From positions 1 through 35,196 of the forward strand of contig JADGAP010000016.1 of assembly GCA_015231965.1 (NCBI GenBank): a stretch of DNA of 35,196 bases, written 5' to 3'. The translations under genes were made by a program, and so were the position numbers. The notes under the pieces were generated by a model. It was given only the letters and a program-made list of their open reading frames with translations. It was not told the origin of the DNA and searched no databases. The stretch comes from Magnetococcales bacterium. GTDB taxonomy: Bacteria > Pseudomonadota > Magnetococcia > Magnetococcales > JADGAP01. Below are positions 25,643 through 34,657 of this stretch, one piece after another (within the stretch, counting starts at the first letter, position 1; each line of letters opens with the position of its first letter).

Positions 25643-26497
25643 TCATCCCCGGCCCCGCCCGCGACGGGTCAACGCCAGGGGGGGAACCGCCTGACTCACC
25701 TTTTCGGCGATGGCCAGATAGCGCAAGGCGTATTCCGACGTGGGATCGGCCAACACCAGGGGGACGCCGGAGTCGCACTGTTCGCGAATCACCGGGGCCA
25801 GGGGAATGTCGCCCAGAAAGGGCACCCCCTTGAGGTCCGCCTCCCGCCGTCCGCCGCCGTTGGCGAAGACGTCGGTGCGCTCGTGGCAGTGGGGGCAGAC
25901 GAAGTAGCTCATGTTTTCCACGATGCCCAGAATCGGAACCTGGGCCAGGTTGAACAGGGTGATGCCCCGCCGCACGTCGCTCAAGGCCACGTCCTGGGGC
26001 GTGGTGACGATCACCGCCCCCGCCACCTCGATCTGCTGCACCATGGAAAGCTGAACATCCCCGGTGCCGGGGGGCAGATCGATCACCAGATAGTCCAGAT
26101 ACTCCCCGTAGGGAACCCACTTGACCTCGTGGAAAAATTGCTGGATCACCTGGAAGAGCAACGGCCCCCGCCACGCCAGGGCCTGCTCCGGGTTGACCAT
26201 GAAACCGATGGACATCAACGGCATGTTGTGGGCCATCACCGCCCGAATCCGTCCCATGACGTCGGGCTTGGGCTCCTGCTTCACCCCCAGCATGGTGGGA
26301 ATGCTGGGTCCGAAGAGGTCCGCGTCCAGCAACCCCACCTTGTGTCCCAACTGCTTGAGGGCGAAGGCCAGGTTCACCGCCAGGGTGGATTTGCCCACGC
26401 CCCCCTTGGCGCTGGCCACCGCGATGACGTTCTTCACCCCTTCCACGGTCTGCTTTTGCGGCAGACCGGCGTCGCTCCGGGTCTCCGTACCGCTCAT
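25643..26497 (-). CDS. Mrp/NBP35-type P-loop Fe-S cluster carrier
   Basis: Mrp (ApbC) proteins carry and transfer [4Fe-4S] clusters using a deviant Walker A ATPase. NVIAVASAKGGVGKSTLAVNLAFALKQLG at 23-51 has KGGVGKST. LLDADLFGPSIPTMLG, DYLVIDLPPGTGD and NMSYFVCPHCHERTDVF (C200xxC203, the cluster ligands) follow. The protein has 284 residues and lacks the N-terminal MIP18/DUF59 domain seen in many Mrps. The ATG has AGGAAGG upstream. Location near dsr may reflect need for Fe-S clusters in DsrAB, but the gene is also close to an ABC exporter and could serve elsewhere. Confidence 0.93.
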   Translation of the reverse strand: MSGTETRSDAGLPQKQTVEGVKNVIAVASAKGGVGKSTLAVNLAFALKQLGHKVGLLDADLFGPSIPTMLGVKQEPKPDVMGRIRAVMAHNMPLMSIGFMVNPEQALAWRGPLLFQVIQQFFHEVKWVPYGEYLDYLVIDLPPGTGDVQLSMVQQIEVAGAVIVTTPQDVALSDVRRGITLFNLAQVPILGIVENMSYFVCPHCHERTDVFANGGGRREADLKGVPFLGDIPLAPVIREQCDSGVPLVLADPTSEYALRYLAIAEKVSQAVPPLALTRRGRGRG

Positions 26498-26519
26498 GTC
26501 GATCCTTCCTGTTTGAAGT

Positions 26520-27338
26520 TCATGGCGTCCCCACCGCCGACGCCGGATCGGCCCCCCGCTCCACCTGTCCCACCCGCCATAACGCCAGGGCCAAGCATCC
26601 CACCGCCCACGCCGTCGAGACCGCCAAACCAGTGAGATAGCCGGAGTGGGTCAACAGTTCCGCCGGGGAGTGATAAAACGGCAGACGGATCAATTGCAAG
26701 GCATGACTGACCGGATTGACCGTCATCAACCCCCAAAGCCAGCCGGGAGCCCCCTCCAGGGGAAACAACGCCCCGGAGAGCATCCACAACGGCATGAGAA
26801 AGACCGACATCACCGCGTGAAACCCCGCCGTGCTTTCCATTGGCCAGGCGATGAGAAATCCCAGGGCGGTGAACCCCAGGGAGGCGAGGACGAAGCCGCC
26901 CAGGATCATCAGCAAACTCCCCGGACCGGGGGTCAGACCGATAAAGGGGGCGGCGGCCAGCAGCACCAGGCTTTGCAGCAGGGCGATGGCCATGGCCCCC
27001 AGGGTTTTGCCCAGCACCACCGACAATCGCGACGCCGGCGAGACCAAAACTTCCTGCAACAGCCCGGCGTTGCGATCCTCGATGATGGTGATGGTGGAAA
27101 AAATGCCGGCGAACAGCATGGTCATGAGCAAAATGCCGGGGTAGAAATATTCCAGATAGCTCACCCGCTCCATCCCCGCCCCGGCCATGCGAAAGGCGGG
27201 AGAGAAGCCGCTGCCAAGAAAAATCCAGAACAGCAGGGGCTGGGCGAAGCTGCCCACCACCCGGTGGGGCTGGCGGAAGAAGCGCACCAGCTCCCGCATC
27301 GCCAGGGCCCGCACCGGGGGAATCATCGAGGGGCTCAT
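26520..27338 (-). CDS. ABC-2-type transporter permease
   Basis: The 272-residue protein has an N-terminal amphipathic start (RALAMRELVRFFRQPHRVVGSFAQPLLFWIFLGSGF) and about six membrane helices, with YFYPGILLMTMLFAGIFSTITIIEDRNAGLLQEVLVSPASR characteristic of ABC-2 exporters such as the NodJ/DrrB types. The start codon overlaps the stop of the ATPase gene by 4 nt (ATGA), so the two are translated together. The substrate cannot be inferred. Confidence 0.92.
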   Translation of the reverse strand: MSPSMIPPVRALAMRELVRFFRQPHRVVGSFAQPLLFWIFLGSGFSPAFRMAGAGMERVSYLEYFYPGILLMTMLFAGIFSTITIIEDRNAGLLQEVLVSPASRLSVVLGKTLGAMAIALLQSLVLLAAAPFIGLTPGPGSLLMILGGFVLASLGFTALGFLIAWPMESTAGFHAVMSVFLMPLWMLSGALFPLEGAPGWLWGLMTVNPVSHALQLIRLPFYHSPAELLTHSGYLTGLAVSTAWAVGCLALALWRVGQVERGADPASAVGTP

Positions 27339-28306
27339 GGGGCGCCTCCGCCGGAAAGCCGCGTCCCCTCGCTCTCCTCCTGTTCCAGGGAGCGTCCGGT
27401 GAGGTGGATGTAGACATCCTCCAACGACGGCTCCTTGAGGGAGATGGCGCGAATGCCCTCGGGCCGGTTGAGAAATATTTCCTGCACCAAGGCGGTCATG
27501 TCCGGCCCTTCCACCCGCACTTCCCCCTCCCGGGTCTGCACCTTCAGGCCGGGACGCACCGCCAGCTCGGCGGCCAACGGGGCCGCTCCGGTGGTCTGGA
27601 TCACCAGCAACTCCCGCCCCAGGGAGGCCCGCAACCGGGCCGGGCTCTCCCGCGCCAACAGTCGCCCCTCCTTGAGAATGGCCACCGCGTCGGCCTCCTC
27701 GGCCTCGGAAAAGATGTGGCTGGTCATCAGCACCGTCATCCCCCGCTCCCTTTGAATCCGCCGCACCATGTCGACAAACCCCCGGCGGGTTCCCGGATCG
27801 AGCCCGGTAGAGGGTTCATCCATAATCAGCAGCGACGGATTGTGGAGCAGCGCCTTGACCAACTCCACCTGCCGCGCCAACCCCCCGGAGAGGCTGCCCA
27901 CCCGATGGTTCAGACGGTCGGCCAAACCGGTCCAACTCAACCCCTCGTCCAGTCGACGACGATAATCCGACGGGGCGACGCCGTAAAGATCGGCGTGAAT
28001 CTTGAAATTTTCCTCCACCGAGAGGTGGACGTCCAGGGCCGGTTTCTGGAACACCACGCCCATGGCGGAGCGGGCGGCGGCGGACTCCCGGAGCAGATCC
28101 AGGCCCCGGATCAACACCCGCCCGGCGCTGGGCCGCATCAACCCGCACAGGATGCGAAAGAGGGTCGATTTGCCCCCGCCGTTGGGGCCGGTGAGAACAA
28201 AAAAAGTCCCCTCCGCCACCGTCAGATCCAGCCGGTCCAGGGCCAGCCTGGGGGGCTGTTTCCGACGGGCGGGATAAACGTGGGTCAACTGCTCAACGCG
28301 AACCAT
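27335..28306 (-). CDS. ABC transporter ATP-binding protein
   Basis: The ATPase partner of the adjacent permease. Walker A is GPNGGGKSTLF, the signature is SLSGGLARQVELVKAL (a slight variant of LSGGQ), Walker B is LLIMDEPSTGLDPGTRRGF, and the switch His lies in VLMTSHIFSEAEEADAVAIL. The C-terminal ~100 residues form the extension common in NodI/DrrA-like exporters. At 323 residues it is normal. Confidence 0.95.
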   Translation of the reverse strand: MVRVEQLTHVYPARRKQPPRLALDRLDLTVAEGTFFVLTGPNGGGKSTLFRILCGLMRPSAGRVLIRGLDLLRESAAARSAMGVVFQKPALDVHLSVEENFKIHADLYGVAPSDYRRRLDEGLSWTGLADRLNHRVGSLSGGLARQVELVKALLHNPSLLIMDEPSTGLDPGTRRGFVDMVRRIQRERGMTVLMTSHIFSEAEEADAVAILKEGRLLARESPARLRASLGRELLVIQTTGAAPLAAELAVRPGLKVQTREGEVRVEGPDMTALVQEIFLNRPEGIRAISLKEPSLEDVYIHLTGRSLEQEESEGTRLSGGGAP

Positions 28307-28358
28307 TCCCCACTCCCCTTCCTGGGCGTCCTTTCCGGCTGCCGCGAGAACTCCGCCT

Positions 28359-29540
28359 TCAGCGGATCATCCCGCGCAGCCAGGCGTCCAATTGATCCGC
28401 TCGCTGTTCCCAATCGTTGGCCAGGGCCACGGCCCGGCGCTGCTCCGGCGCCGCCGCGCCGCCGTTTTCCAGGGCGTGGCGGATGGCCTGCTCCCACTCC
28501 TCCACCGTTTCGGCGATAGCCGCCACGTTGGAGAACTCCCGCTTCACCACCTCTTGCGCCCCGGCGACCACCGGCGGTCCGGCGGCCAGATATTCGTGCA
28601 ACTTCACCGGATAGCCATGCCCCACCCAGTCGTCGTCGCCGGTGCGGTAGGGAATGAGATTCACCGCCATCCCCCGGACAAAGGCGGGAACCCGCTCCCG
28701 GGGTTGGGACGGGATCCAGTGGACGTTGCCCAGGGCCAACGCCCGCTCCCAGGCGGCCCGGGCGAGGCGGTCCCGGGGGCGGCCTCCCCCCAGCATCACC
28801 GGTCCGACAAAGACCCAGGACCACTCGGGGTGGCGCTCCGCCAGGGTGGCGATCATCTCCAGGTCCAGCTTGGCGTTGATCGTCCCGGCGTAGCCGATGC
28901 GCGGCGAGGGGATTCCGGCCAATTCCAAGGGGAGGGGCGAACGGTCCTCGGCGAACAGACGGGAGTCGGCTCCGTTGGGCAAGCGCCGCGCTTTGTCGCA
29001 TCCCGGCGCGGGCAAACAGGCGGCCATGCCCGGCGAGGCGGCGGTGATGAGATCGGCCCGTTCCACCAGCCGTTGCTGGCAGGCGTTCAGGGCGGGGGTC
29101 CAGTCGTCCATGCGGTCGAACACGTCATAGACGTGATAGACCACCCACCGGGGGGCCACCCGCTCGATCCAGGGCTCGAACTGGGGATGAAAGAGGAACA
29201 AAATCACCTCGCCCTCCCCCACCGCTTGCCGCAACCGGCGGGCGTGGAGATCCAACACCGCCCGCTCCAGTCGGGGTCTTCCCGGGGTGCGCAACAGCCA
29301 GCGGGCGGGGCGCTCCACCCGGACCCCGTTTTCCGCCGAACGCCATCCGCCGAGCCAGGATCCGGAACGCCACAACAGGGTTCCCCGGTCCCACGGCTTG
29401 AGCGGACCAAAGGAGAACCACACCGGCCACCCCCGCGCCGCCAGCCGGGAGAGCAACTGCTGTCGGCTCAACCAACGGTCGTCCCAGGCGTGGGGGGCCA
29501 GGGCGAGAATGGGTGGAAGTCCCCTGGCTGGCGCGAACAT
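28359..29540 (-). CDS. GT-B glycosyltransferase
   Basis: From the ATG at 29540 the product has 393 residues and a two-domain GT-B layout. ILALAPHAWDDRWLSRQQLLSRLAARGWPVWFSFGP starts the N-terminal domain, ADLITAASPGMAACLP lies at its end, and the C-terminal domain has IGYAGTINAKLDLEMIATLAERHPEWSWVFVGPV and GYPVKLHEYLAAGPPVVAG, the family E-box-like region. The donor and acceptor are unknown. The longer frame to 29639 lacks family sequence. A promoter-like pair and two 10-bp palindromes lie upstream, so it is probably its own unit. Confidence 0.88.
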   Translation of the reverse strand: MFAPARGLPPILALAPHAWDDRWLSRQQLLSRLAARGWPVWFSFGPLKPWDRGTLLWRSGSWLGGWRSAENGVRVERPARWLLRTPGRPRLERAVLDLHARRLRQAVGEGEVILFLFHPQFEPWIERVAPRWVVYHVYDVFDRMDDWTPALNACQQRLVERADLITAASPGMAACLPAPGCDKARRLPNGADSRLFAEDRSPLPLELAGIPSPRIGYAGTINAKLDLEMIATLAERHPEWSWVFVGPVMLGGGRPRDRLARAAWERALALGNVHWIPSQPRERVPAFVRGMAVNLIPYRTGDDDWVGHGYPVKLHEYLAAGPPVVAGAQEVVKREFSNVAAIAETVEEWEQAIRHALENGGAAAPEQRRAVALANDWEQRADQLDAWLRGMIR

Positions 29541-29599
29541 GGCGGCGTGGTCCCTCGGATGGCGTCGAGCCGCGGCGAAACCTCCTCCGCGCCATTTTC

Positions 29600-29639
29600 G
29601 GTCTAGACCAATTCTAACCGGGAACGTTCCAGGGAACAA
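29600..29639 (-). promoter_or_regulatory. Promoter with two palindromic operators before the glycosyltransferase
   Basis: On the minus strand TTGTTC (complement of 29634-29639) and TAGAAT (complement of 29611-29616) are 17 nt apart. A 10-bp palindrome GGAACGTTCC (29621-29630) lies in the spacer, and GGTCTAGACC (29600-29609) lies just past the -10. Both are positioned to block RNA polymerase. Confidence 0.5.
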
Positions 29640-29711
29640 CCGAACCCCTTGAGCCAGGGGAGGGCCAAACGTCGGGAAAACGCTGGGGAGGAGAGGAAGA
29701 ATCCAAGATCG

Positions 29712-30200
29712 TCAAACGGGTTGGGGTGCCAGGAAGCCCACCAACCGCCCCATGGTGGAAGGCCGCGTCACCCGCGCCACCATCCAGTCGAAGGGGATCG
29801 GATCGCGGGAAAAAAGGGCGAACGGCGACGGGGCGTCGAGCAGGTCGAAGGGTTCATGGGAACCCAGCACGACCAACTCTGCCCTCAGCGCCCCGGCCAG
29901 GGCGATGGCGGCCCGCCGCCCCCGACCGGCCCGGGCGGAAACCACCGTCTCCGGCCCCAGCCCGAGGCGATCCGCCATCCCCCGCAGACGGCGCTCCGTC
30001 TCCCGAACCATGGCCGCCTGAATCTCCCCCGGAGTTTGGAAGGGAACATGGTCGGATTCGCAGCCGCAGTCGAATTCCACCAACGACGCCAGGGCCAGCG
30101 AGGCCCCGTGCAACCGCGCCAGTTGATGCCCCTTGCGCACCACCTGCATCCCCAAGGGGTCGGGCGTCGTCAAGACCAGGATGCGCTGATAATCGCCCAT
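29712..30200 (-). CDS. Universal stress protein (UspA-like)
   Basis: The 162-residue product starts MGDYQRILVLTTPDPLGMQVVRKGHQLARLHGASLALASLVEF and contains VVSARAGRGRRAAIALAGALRAELVVLGSHEPFDLL, the UspA fold, although the classic GxxGxxGS ATP motif is not clear. The ATG at 30200 follows AAGGAG, which settles the start. It is 23 nt downstream of the SulP gene and likely co-transcribed. USP genes are often found next to SulP transporters. Confidence 0.85.
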   Translation of the reverse strand: MGDYQRILVLTTPDPLGMQVVRKGHQLARLHGASLALASLVEFDCGCESDHVPFQTPGEIQAAMVRETERRLRGMADRLGLGPETVVSARAGRGRRAAIALAGALRAELVVLGSHEPFDLLDAPSPFALFSRDPIPFDWMVARVTRPSTMGRLVGFLAPQPV

Positions 30201-30223
30201 GATGTTCTCCTTGAAGCCGGTCC

Positions 30224-32089
30224 TCAGACCGGACCCGCCGCGTTGAAAAAAGCCCCCATGGGGGCCGTCATGGGTTCCAGCGAAACCGGACCCCGGCCCC
30301 GCTCTTCCGTCGTCAAGCGCATCGCCTTCTCTTCCGGACGGGCGCATTCGAGAAATATCCGCTTGTCGCACCGGCGACAAACCTCTGGATCCAACCGGGA
30401 GAAGATCCCCCCGATGGCCTCGCGCTTGGAGGAAAAGAGATGGTCCGAGCCGATCACCGCCAGCGCCCCGCTCTTTTCCAGGGTCTGCCGCACCGGCTGC
30501 TTGACCCGGATGAGATACAATCCCCCTCCGGCGGCGCGACGACGTTCCGCCTCCTCGGCCAGCCACTCCGCCCCGGCCATGTCGACAAAGTTGACGCCGC
30601 TGGCCACCACCGCCAGGTGGGGATGAAAGCCGTTTTTCTCGTCCATCCGGTCCAACGTCCGGTGAACGTGGTGAATCGCCCCGTAGAACAGGGAGCCGTC
30701 GATGCGCGCCAACCGCAGTTGCGGGCATTCGGGCAGGGCGGCGTCGGAGGTGAAGCCCCGGCGCGGATCCCGGGGATCCGGAACCCGGGCGACGATGCGG
30801 GGTCGGGAGGTGCGCCGCAAATAGAGCCCCAGGGAGAGCATCGCCCCCAACAGAATCGCCTCCTCCAGCCCCACCAACACGGTGGCGGCGAAGGTCAGAA
30901 CCAGCACCGCCGTTTCGGAAAGGCTGGTGTGAAAGGCGTGGCGGAGGTGGGCGAAATCGATGAGGGTGTAGGAGACGATAAAAAGAACCCCGGCCATGGC
31001 GGCGTTGGGCAGATACGCCAAGGCCGGGGCAGCCAGGGGGGTCAAAAGGGCCAGGAACAGTCCGCCAAAAATGGCCGCCAGGGGGGTGCGCGCCCCGCTG
31101 GCCAGATTGACCGAACTGCGGTTGAACGATCCGGTGGCGACATAGGAGGAGAAAAACGACCCCACCAGGTTGGATAACCCCTGGCCGATGAACTCCTGGT
31201 CGCCGTCGATGCGCTGGCCGGTGCGCGACGCCATGGCGCGAGCGATGGAACCCGCCTCGGTGAGGGCCAGCAAGGTCACCGCCAGGGCGGGGGCCAGCAT
31301 CCCCCGCATCCCCTCCAGCGACCACTCGGGGGACGACAGGGGCGGCAGCGAGGCGGGAATCGCCCCCACCGTCACGATGGCGGCGGCGGCTTGCGGATCC
31401 AGTTTTTTCCACAAGAGAGCGAAGAGGATTCCCCCCAACAACGCCGCCAGCATGTAGGGAATCCGCGGGACGAAGCGTCGGAAGAGCATCCCCACCAGCA
31501 GCGTCGCCGTCCCCACCGCCGGAATCAACGGGTTGATCTGGGACAGGTGTTCCACCCAGTAGCCCCAGGCGTGAAAAAAGGAACTCCCCTGAGGGATCGG
31601 CAAACCGAAAAAATGTTTCAACTGCTGGGTGGCGATGAGCAGCGCCGCCCCGGCGGTGAACCCCGTCACCACCGAATGGGAGACGAATTGCAGCACCACG
31701 CCCAGACGAAACACCCCCATCAGCAGTTCCATCAACCCCACCACGAAGGTAAGGGTGAGCGCCAGTTGAACGTAGGCGGCGGATCCGGGTTCGGCGTGTT
31801 GCGACAGGATGGAAAACAGCACGATGGAGGCGGCGGTGGTGGGTCCAGAGACCAGGTGCCACGACGATCCGAAAAGGGCGGCGAGGATCGCCGGAACCAT
31901 TCCCGAATAGAGCCCGTATTCCGGGGGCATGCCGGCGATGGCGGCGAAGGCCACCCCCTGGGGCGCGGCGATGATCGCCCCGGTCAGACCCGCCGTCACA
32001 TCCTGGCGCACCGTCCGACCGCTGATCCGGGAGCGCCAGCGTAAAAAGGGAAACACCCGTTCCATGGGAAACCGCGTCAGACCGTTCAT
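30224..32089 (-). CDS. SulP-family anion transporter with STAS domain
   Basis: SulP carriers move sulfate, bicarbonate or similar anions across the inner membrane. The family signature is DVTAGLTGAIIAAPQGVAFAAIAGMPPEYGLYSGMVPAILAALFGSSWHLVSGPTTA; many helices follow up to about residue 400. The C-terminal STAS domain includes LRLARIDGSLFYGAIHHVHRTLD and GVNFVDMAGAEWLAEEAERR. A Cys-rich tail (CRRCDKRIFLEC) is unusual. It is about 621 residues. The frame opens with GTG 32092 and ATG 32089. The upstream DNA has four 11-bp-phased repeats, suggesting control by the adjacent two-component system. The substrate cannot be read, but sulfate fits the nearby dsr locus. Confidence 0.93.
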   Translation of the reverse strand: MNGLTRFPMERVFPFLRWRSRISGRTVRQDVTAGLTGAIIAAPQGVAFAAIAGMPPEYGLYSGMVPAILAALFGSSWHLVSGPTTAASIVLFSILSQHAEPGSAAYVQLALTLTFVVGLMELLMGVFRLGVVLQFVSHSVVTGFTAGAALLIATQQLKHFFGLPIPQGSSFFHAWGYWVEHLSQINPLIPAVGTATLLVGMLFRRFVPRIPYMLAALLGGILFALLWKKLDPQAAAAIVTVGAIPASLPPLSSPEWSLEGMRGMLAPALAVTLLALTEAGSIARAMASRTGQRIDGDQEFIGQGLSNLVGSFFSSYVATGSFNRSSVNLASGARTPLAAIFGGLFLALLTPLAAPALAYLPNAAMAGVLFIVSYTLIDFAHLRHAFHTSLSETAVLVLTFAATVLVGLEEAILLGAMLSLGLYLRRTSRPRIVARVPDPRDPRRGFTSDAALPECPQLRLARIDGSLFYGAIHHVHRTLDRMDEKNGFHPHLAVVASGVNFVDMAGAEWLAEEAERRRAAGGGLYLIRVKQPVRQTLEKSGALAVIGSDHLFSSKREAIGGIFSRLDPEVCRRCDKRIFLECARPEEKAMRLTTEERGRGPVSLEPMTAPMGAFFNAAGPV

Positions 32090-32179
32090 CACCCTTCCTG
32101 ACCTGATGTCATGGGATCGCCCGGGAGGGGTGGGCGGAGCCTCTCCCCCCGGGCAGAATTCCCCCCTTTGATGGATGGA

Positions 32180-32234
32180 ATCCTATTCCCGAGCAGGTCA
32201 AGAAGGGGTCAACGGAAGGTCAAGTTTGGGTCAA
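32180..32234 (-). promoter_or_regulatory. Four phased direct repeats and -10 upstream of sulP
   Basis: GGTCAA occurs at 32196, 32207, 32218 and 32229, each exactly 11 bp apart; in the gene direction this is TTGACC four times. A TAGGAT -10-like element (complement of 32180-32185) lies 10 nt past the last repeat, the geometry of PhoB/OmpR-activated promoters where repeats replace the -35. The last repeat overlaps the histidine-kinase stop codon. Confidence 0.75.
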
Positions 32235-33565
32235 GAGGGGGAAAAAAGGGTGGGCGAGGGTGAATTTTTTCCCCGGGAGGGGAGGTCGGCGGCGGGAGGA
32301 AAGCACAGCACCGCCTCCGTCCCCTCCCCCTCCCGACTGGTGATGATCACCTCCCAACGACACCGCTCGCAAATGCGCTTGACCAGCGACAGGCCGATGC
32401 CCGCCCCCTGACTGGTCACGCCCCGGTAGTGACGATGGAAAATCCGGGAGAGTTCATCGGCCCGAATGCCGCTCCCGGTGTCGGCGACGGAAAGGCGGTT
32501 CGCGGTCAGGGTGAGGCGAATTTCCCCTTCCCGGGTGTAGGAAAAGGCGTTGCGCACCAGGTTGCCCACCACGATGTGGAGAAACACCCAATCCACCGGC
32601 AACTGGGGATCCGCCTGGAGATCCAGCGCCACCCCCACCGGCTTGTCCCCCAGCAGATACCGGCTCTGCTCGACCACGGCCCGCACCACCTCGGCGGCGG
32701 AACAACGGGTTTCGGTGCGGGCCTGCAGCGACTCCTCCCGGGAGAGCAGGAGCAAGGCGGTGGTCAGAACCGTCATCTCCCGCGCCGCCCGGTCGGCCCG
32801 CTCCACCCGCCGTCGCGTCCGGGGCGAGAGGTCGTCGTCGTCCAGTAAAATTTCCACCGCCCCTTGAATGATGGCCAGGGGGGTGCGCAATTCGTGACTC
32901 ACATCGGCGGTAAAGGCCCGTTCCCGTTCGAGGAAGGCCTGCAATTGGGCGTGGCGTTGATCAAAAACCTGGGCCAACTCCCCCACTTCGTCGCCGGAAT
33001 AGGGGTTCTCCCGGGAGGCGCTTTCGTCCATTCCCAGGGTGCGCACCCGCTCCGCCAGCTCCGACACCGGCGCGATGACCCGACCCGCCAACCACAGCCC
33101 CCCCGCCGTGGCAAAGAGGATCATCGCCCCCGCCCCCAAGGCGAGAAAGAGCAAAAATCGGGACTCCCGCCGTTGATGCAGCGTGACGTTGTACAACAGG
33201 GAGTAGCGGACCCCTTGCTGCTCATGCACCGCCACCCGCCACTGGGCGTCTCGCCACGCCAGATCGCTCCGCCCCAGGGGCAGGTCGCTCAACTCCGGGG
33301 GAAAGGGGGGATCGGTGGGAATTTCCGGTTGGACGAACCCCAACACCGTCGCCGTGGCCGGGGGCAGGGAGCGGGGATTGCGTCCCCGCCGGGCGACGTA
33401 GTCCTCCAACTCGGCCTTGAGAATTTCGTCGATCAAGCGCACGCCCAAATCGTGGGCGGTAAAATAGAGGCTCACCGCCAGCAACAGGCTCACCACCCCG
33501 CCAAACGAGGCGAAGGCGACGGCGACGCGAAACCGCAGATGGCGCCACTTAAGCCGAAGTCGCAT
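32231..33565 (-). CDS. Two-component sensor histidine kinase
   Basis: The 444-residue protein has a membrane helix at about 14-34, a ~100-residue periplasmic sensor domain, a second helix at about 137-160 and a HAMP-like linker. The phosphorylation site is FTADVSHELRTPLAIIQGA (H224). The ATPase domain has NLVRNAFSY (N339), VADTGSGI and GAGIGLSLVKRICER. The sensor domain has no recognised ligand motif; it is Pro-rich (PEIPTDPPFPPEL). It overlaps the response-regulator gene by 17 nt, so they are co-translated. The next gene, sulP, has the candidate operator for this system. Confidence 0.95.
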   Translation of the reverse strand: MRLRLKWRHLRFRVAVAFASFGGVVSLLLAVSLYFTAHDLGVRLIDEILKAELEDYVARRGRNPRSLPPATATVLGFVQPEIPTDPPFPPELSDLPLGRSDLAWRDAQWRVAVHEQQGVRYSLLYNVTLHQRRESRFLLFLALGAGAMILFATAGGLWLAGRVIAPVSELAERVRTLGMDESASRENPYSGDEVGELAQVFDQRHAQLQAFLERERAFTADVSHELRTPLAIIQGAVEILLDDDDLSPRTRRRVERADRAAREMTVLTTALLLLSREESLQARTETRCSAAEVVRAVVEQSRYLLGDKPVGVALDLQADPQLPVDWVFLHIVVGNLVRNAFSYTREGEIRLTLTANRLSVADTGSGIRADELSRIFHRHYRGVTSQGAGIGLSLVKRICERCRWEVIITSREGEGTEAVLCFPPAADLPSRGKNSPSPTLFSPS

Positions 33566-34238
33566 CGGGATCCGCCATTTGATACCCCACGCCCCGCACG
33601 GTGCGGATCAACGGCGCTTCGCCGGGTTTGTCCACGGCGTCCCGCAGCACGTGCATGTGGGCCTTGAGGGCATCGCTGTCGGGGGGGGAGTCGCCCCACA
33701 CCGCGAACTCCAGATCCGCCCGGCTGACCACGCTGGGCTGACGGCGCAGCAGTATTTCCAGCAACTTGAAGGGGATCGGCGGAAGTTCGAGGCGCCGTTC
33801 GCCCCGGCGCGCGACGCGGGATTCCAGATCCAGCAGCAGATTCCCTGCCTTCAGCCGGTTTTCCGTCACCCGGCCCTGGGCGCGGCGCACCAGGGCCCGC
33901 AGCCGGGTCTCCACCTCCCGCAGGGCGAAGGGTTTGACCACGTAATCGTCGGCCCCGCTCTCCAGGCCCGTGACCTTGTCCTCCAGCGAATCCCGGGCGG
34001 TGAGCATCAACAAGGGGGTCTCCTTGCCCCCCTCCCGCCGCAGTTTGCGGCACAGGGTGATGCCGTCCATCCCGGGCAGAATGAGGTCGAGAACGATCAC
34101 GTCGTAGTCGTTGACCAGGGCCAGGTGCAACCCGGTGACGCCATCCCCCGCCGTGTCCACCACGTGGCCCTTGCCCTCCAGATAGTCGAACATGTTGGCG
34201 ACCAGATCCTGATTGTCCTCGATCACTAGGATGCGCAT
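33549..34238 (-). CDS. OmpR-family response regulator
   Basis: The 229-residue product has a receiver domain with MRILVIEDN (acidic pocket), phosphoacceptor D51 in VIVLDLILPGMDGITL, T80 and K102, then an OmpR/PhoB winged helix from about 130 (LPPIPFKLLEILLRRQPSVVSRADLEFAVWG ... LKAHMHVLRDAVDKPGEAPLIRTVRGVGYQM). ATG 34238 has GGGAAGG 7 nt upstream; the frame extends to 34343 without family sequence. Family members bind paired direct repeats 10-11 bp apart, which matches the repeats before sulP. Confidence 0.96.
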   Translation of the reverse strand: MRILVIEDNQDLVANMFDYLEGKGHVVDTAGDGVTGLHLALVNDYDVIVLDLILPGMDGITLCRKLRREGGKETPLLMLTARDSLEDKVTGLESGADDYVVKPFALREVETRLRALVRRAQGRVTENRLKAGNLLLDLESRVARRGERRLELPPIPFKLLEILLRRQPSVVSRADLEFAVWGDSPPDSDALKAHMHVLRDAVDKPGEAPLIRTVRGVGYQMADPDATSA

Positions 34239-34521
34239 GACGCGACCTTCCCTTCGCCTCGATGATCCGATGAAAATCGGCTTTCCATCCCCCGCCAGAG
34301 GATGCCCTTGAACGCGCCAAGGCGGGTCGATCAACGCCTCCAAGTGCGCGGCGAGCCTGTTGGGGGAGATCCCCCCAAATGGGCGTCAAGAGCCAACAGC
34401 GGGTTGTCCATGCCGTTGGCCCCCCGCCGCCGCCCCAATCCCGCCCCTCAGGGCCAGCAGATGGATGGGCGGAAAACGCCCCTTCCATCCCCTCCCCCAT
34501 GCCCACCAACGCCACCATGAT

Positions 34522-34544
34522 CCGCCATCCCTCGAGGATGGCGG
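34522..34544. repeat. 9-bp inverted repeat upstream of the two-component system
   Basis: Perfect arms 34522-34530 and 34536-34544 (CCGCCATCC type) with a 5-nt loop. A second small dyad, TGAACC/GGTTCA, lies at 34621-34635. No gene is supported in 34239-35106; open frames there have no family-like sequence. Confidence 0.5.
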
Positions 34545-34657
34545 CGGTGCCAGGAAATCGGCCCCGCGGTTCAGAAACGGCGCGAATCTCGCCGCCCTCG
34601 GCCATGGTGTTGGAACCCATTGAACCATCGGTTCATTCTAGCGAACATCCCCCCTTT

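Noticed and set aside
29712-31862. 716-residue minus-strand frame through sulP
   Set aside because: Only its last ~162 residues, from ATG 30200 with AAGGAG, are a real gene (universal stress protein); the rest is a frame-shifted reading of sulP.
34239-34620. Small gene upstream of the response regulator
   Set aside because: Frames here exist on both strands but have low-complexity Trp/Gly/Pro-rich sequence, no ribosome-binding site and no family pattern.
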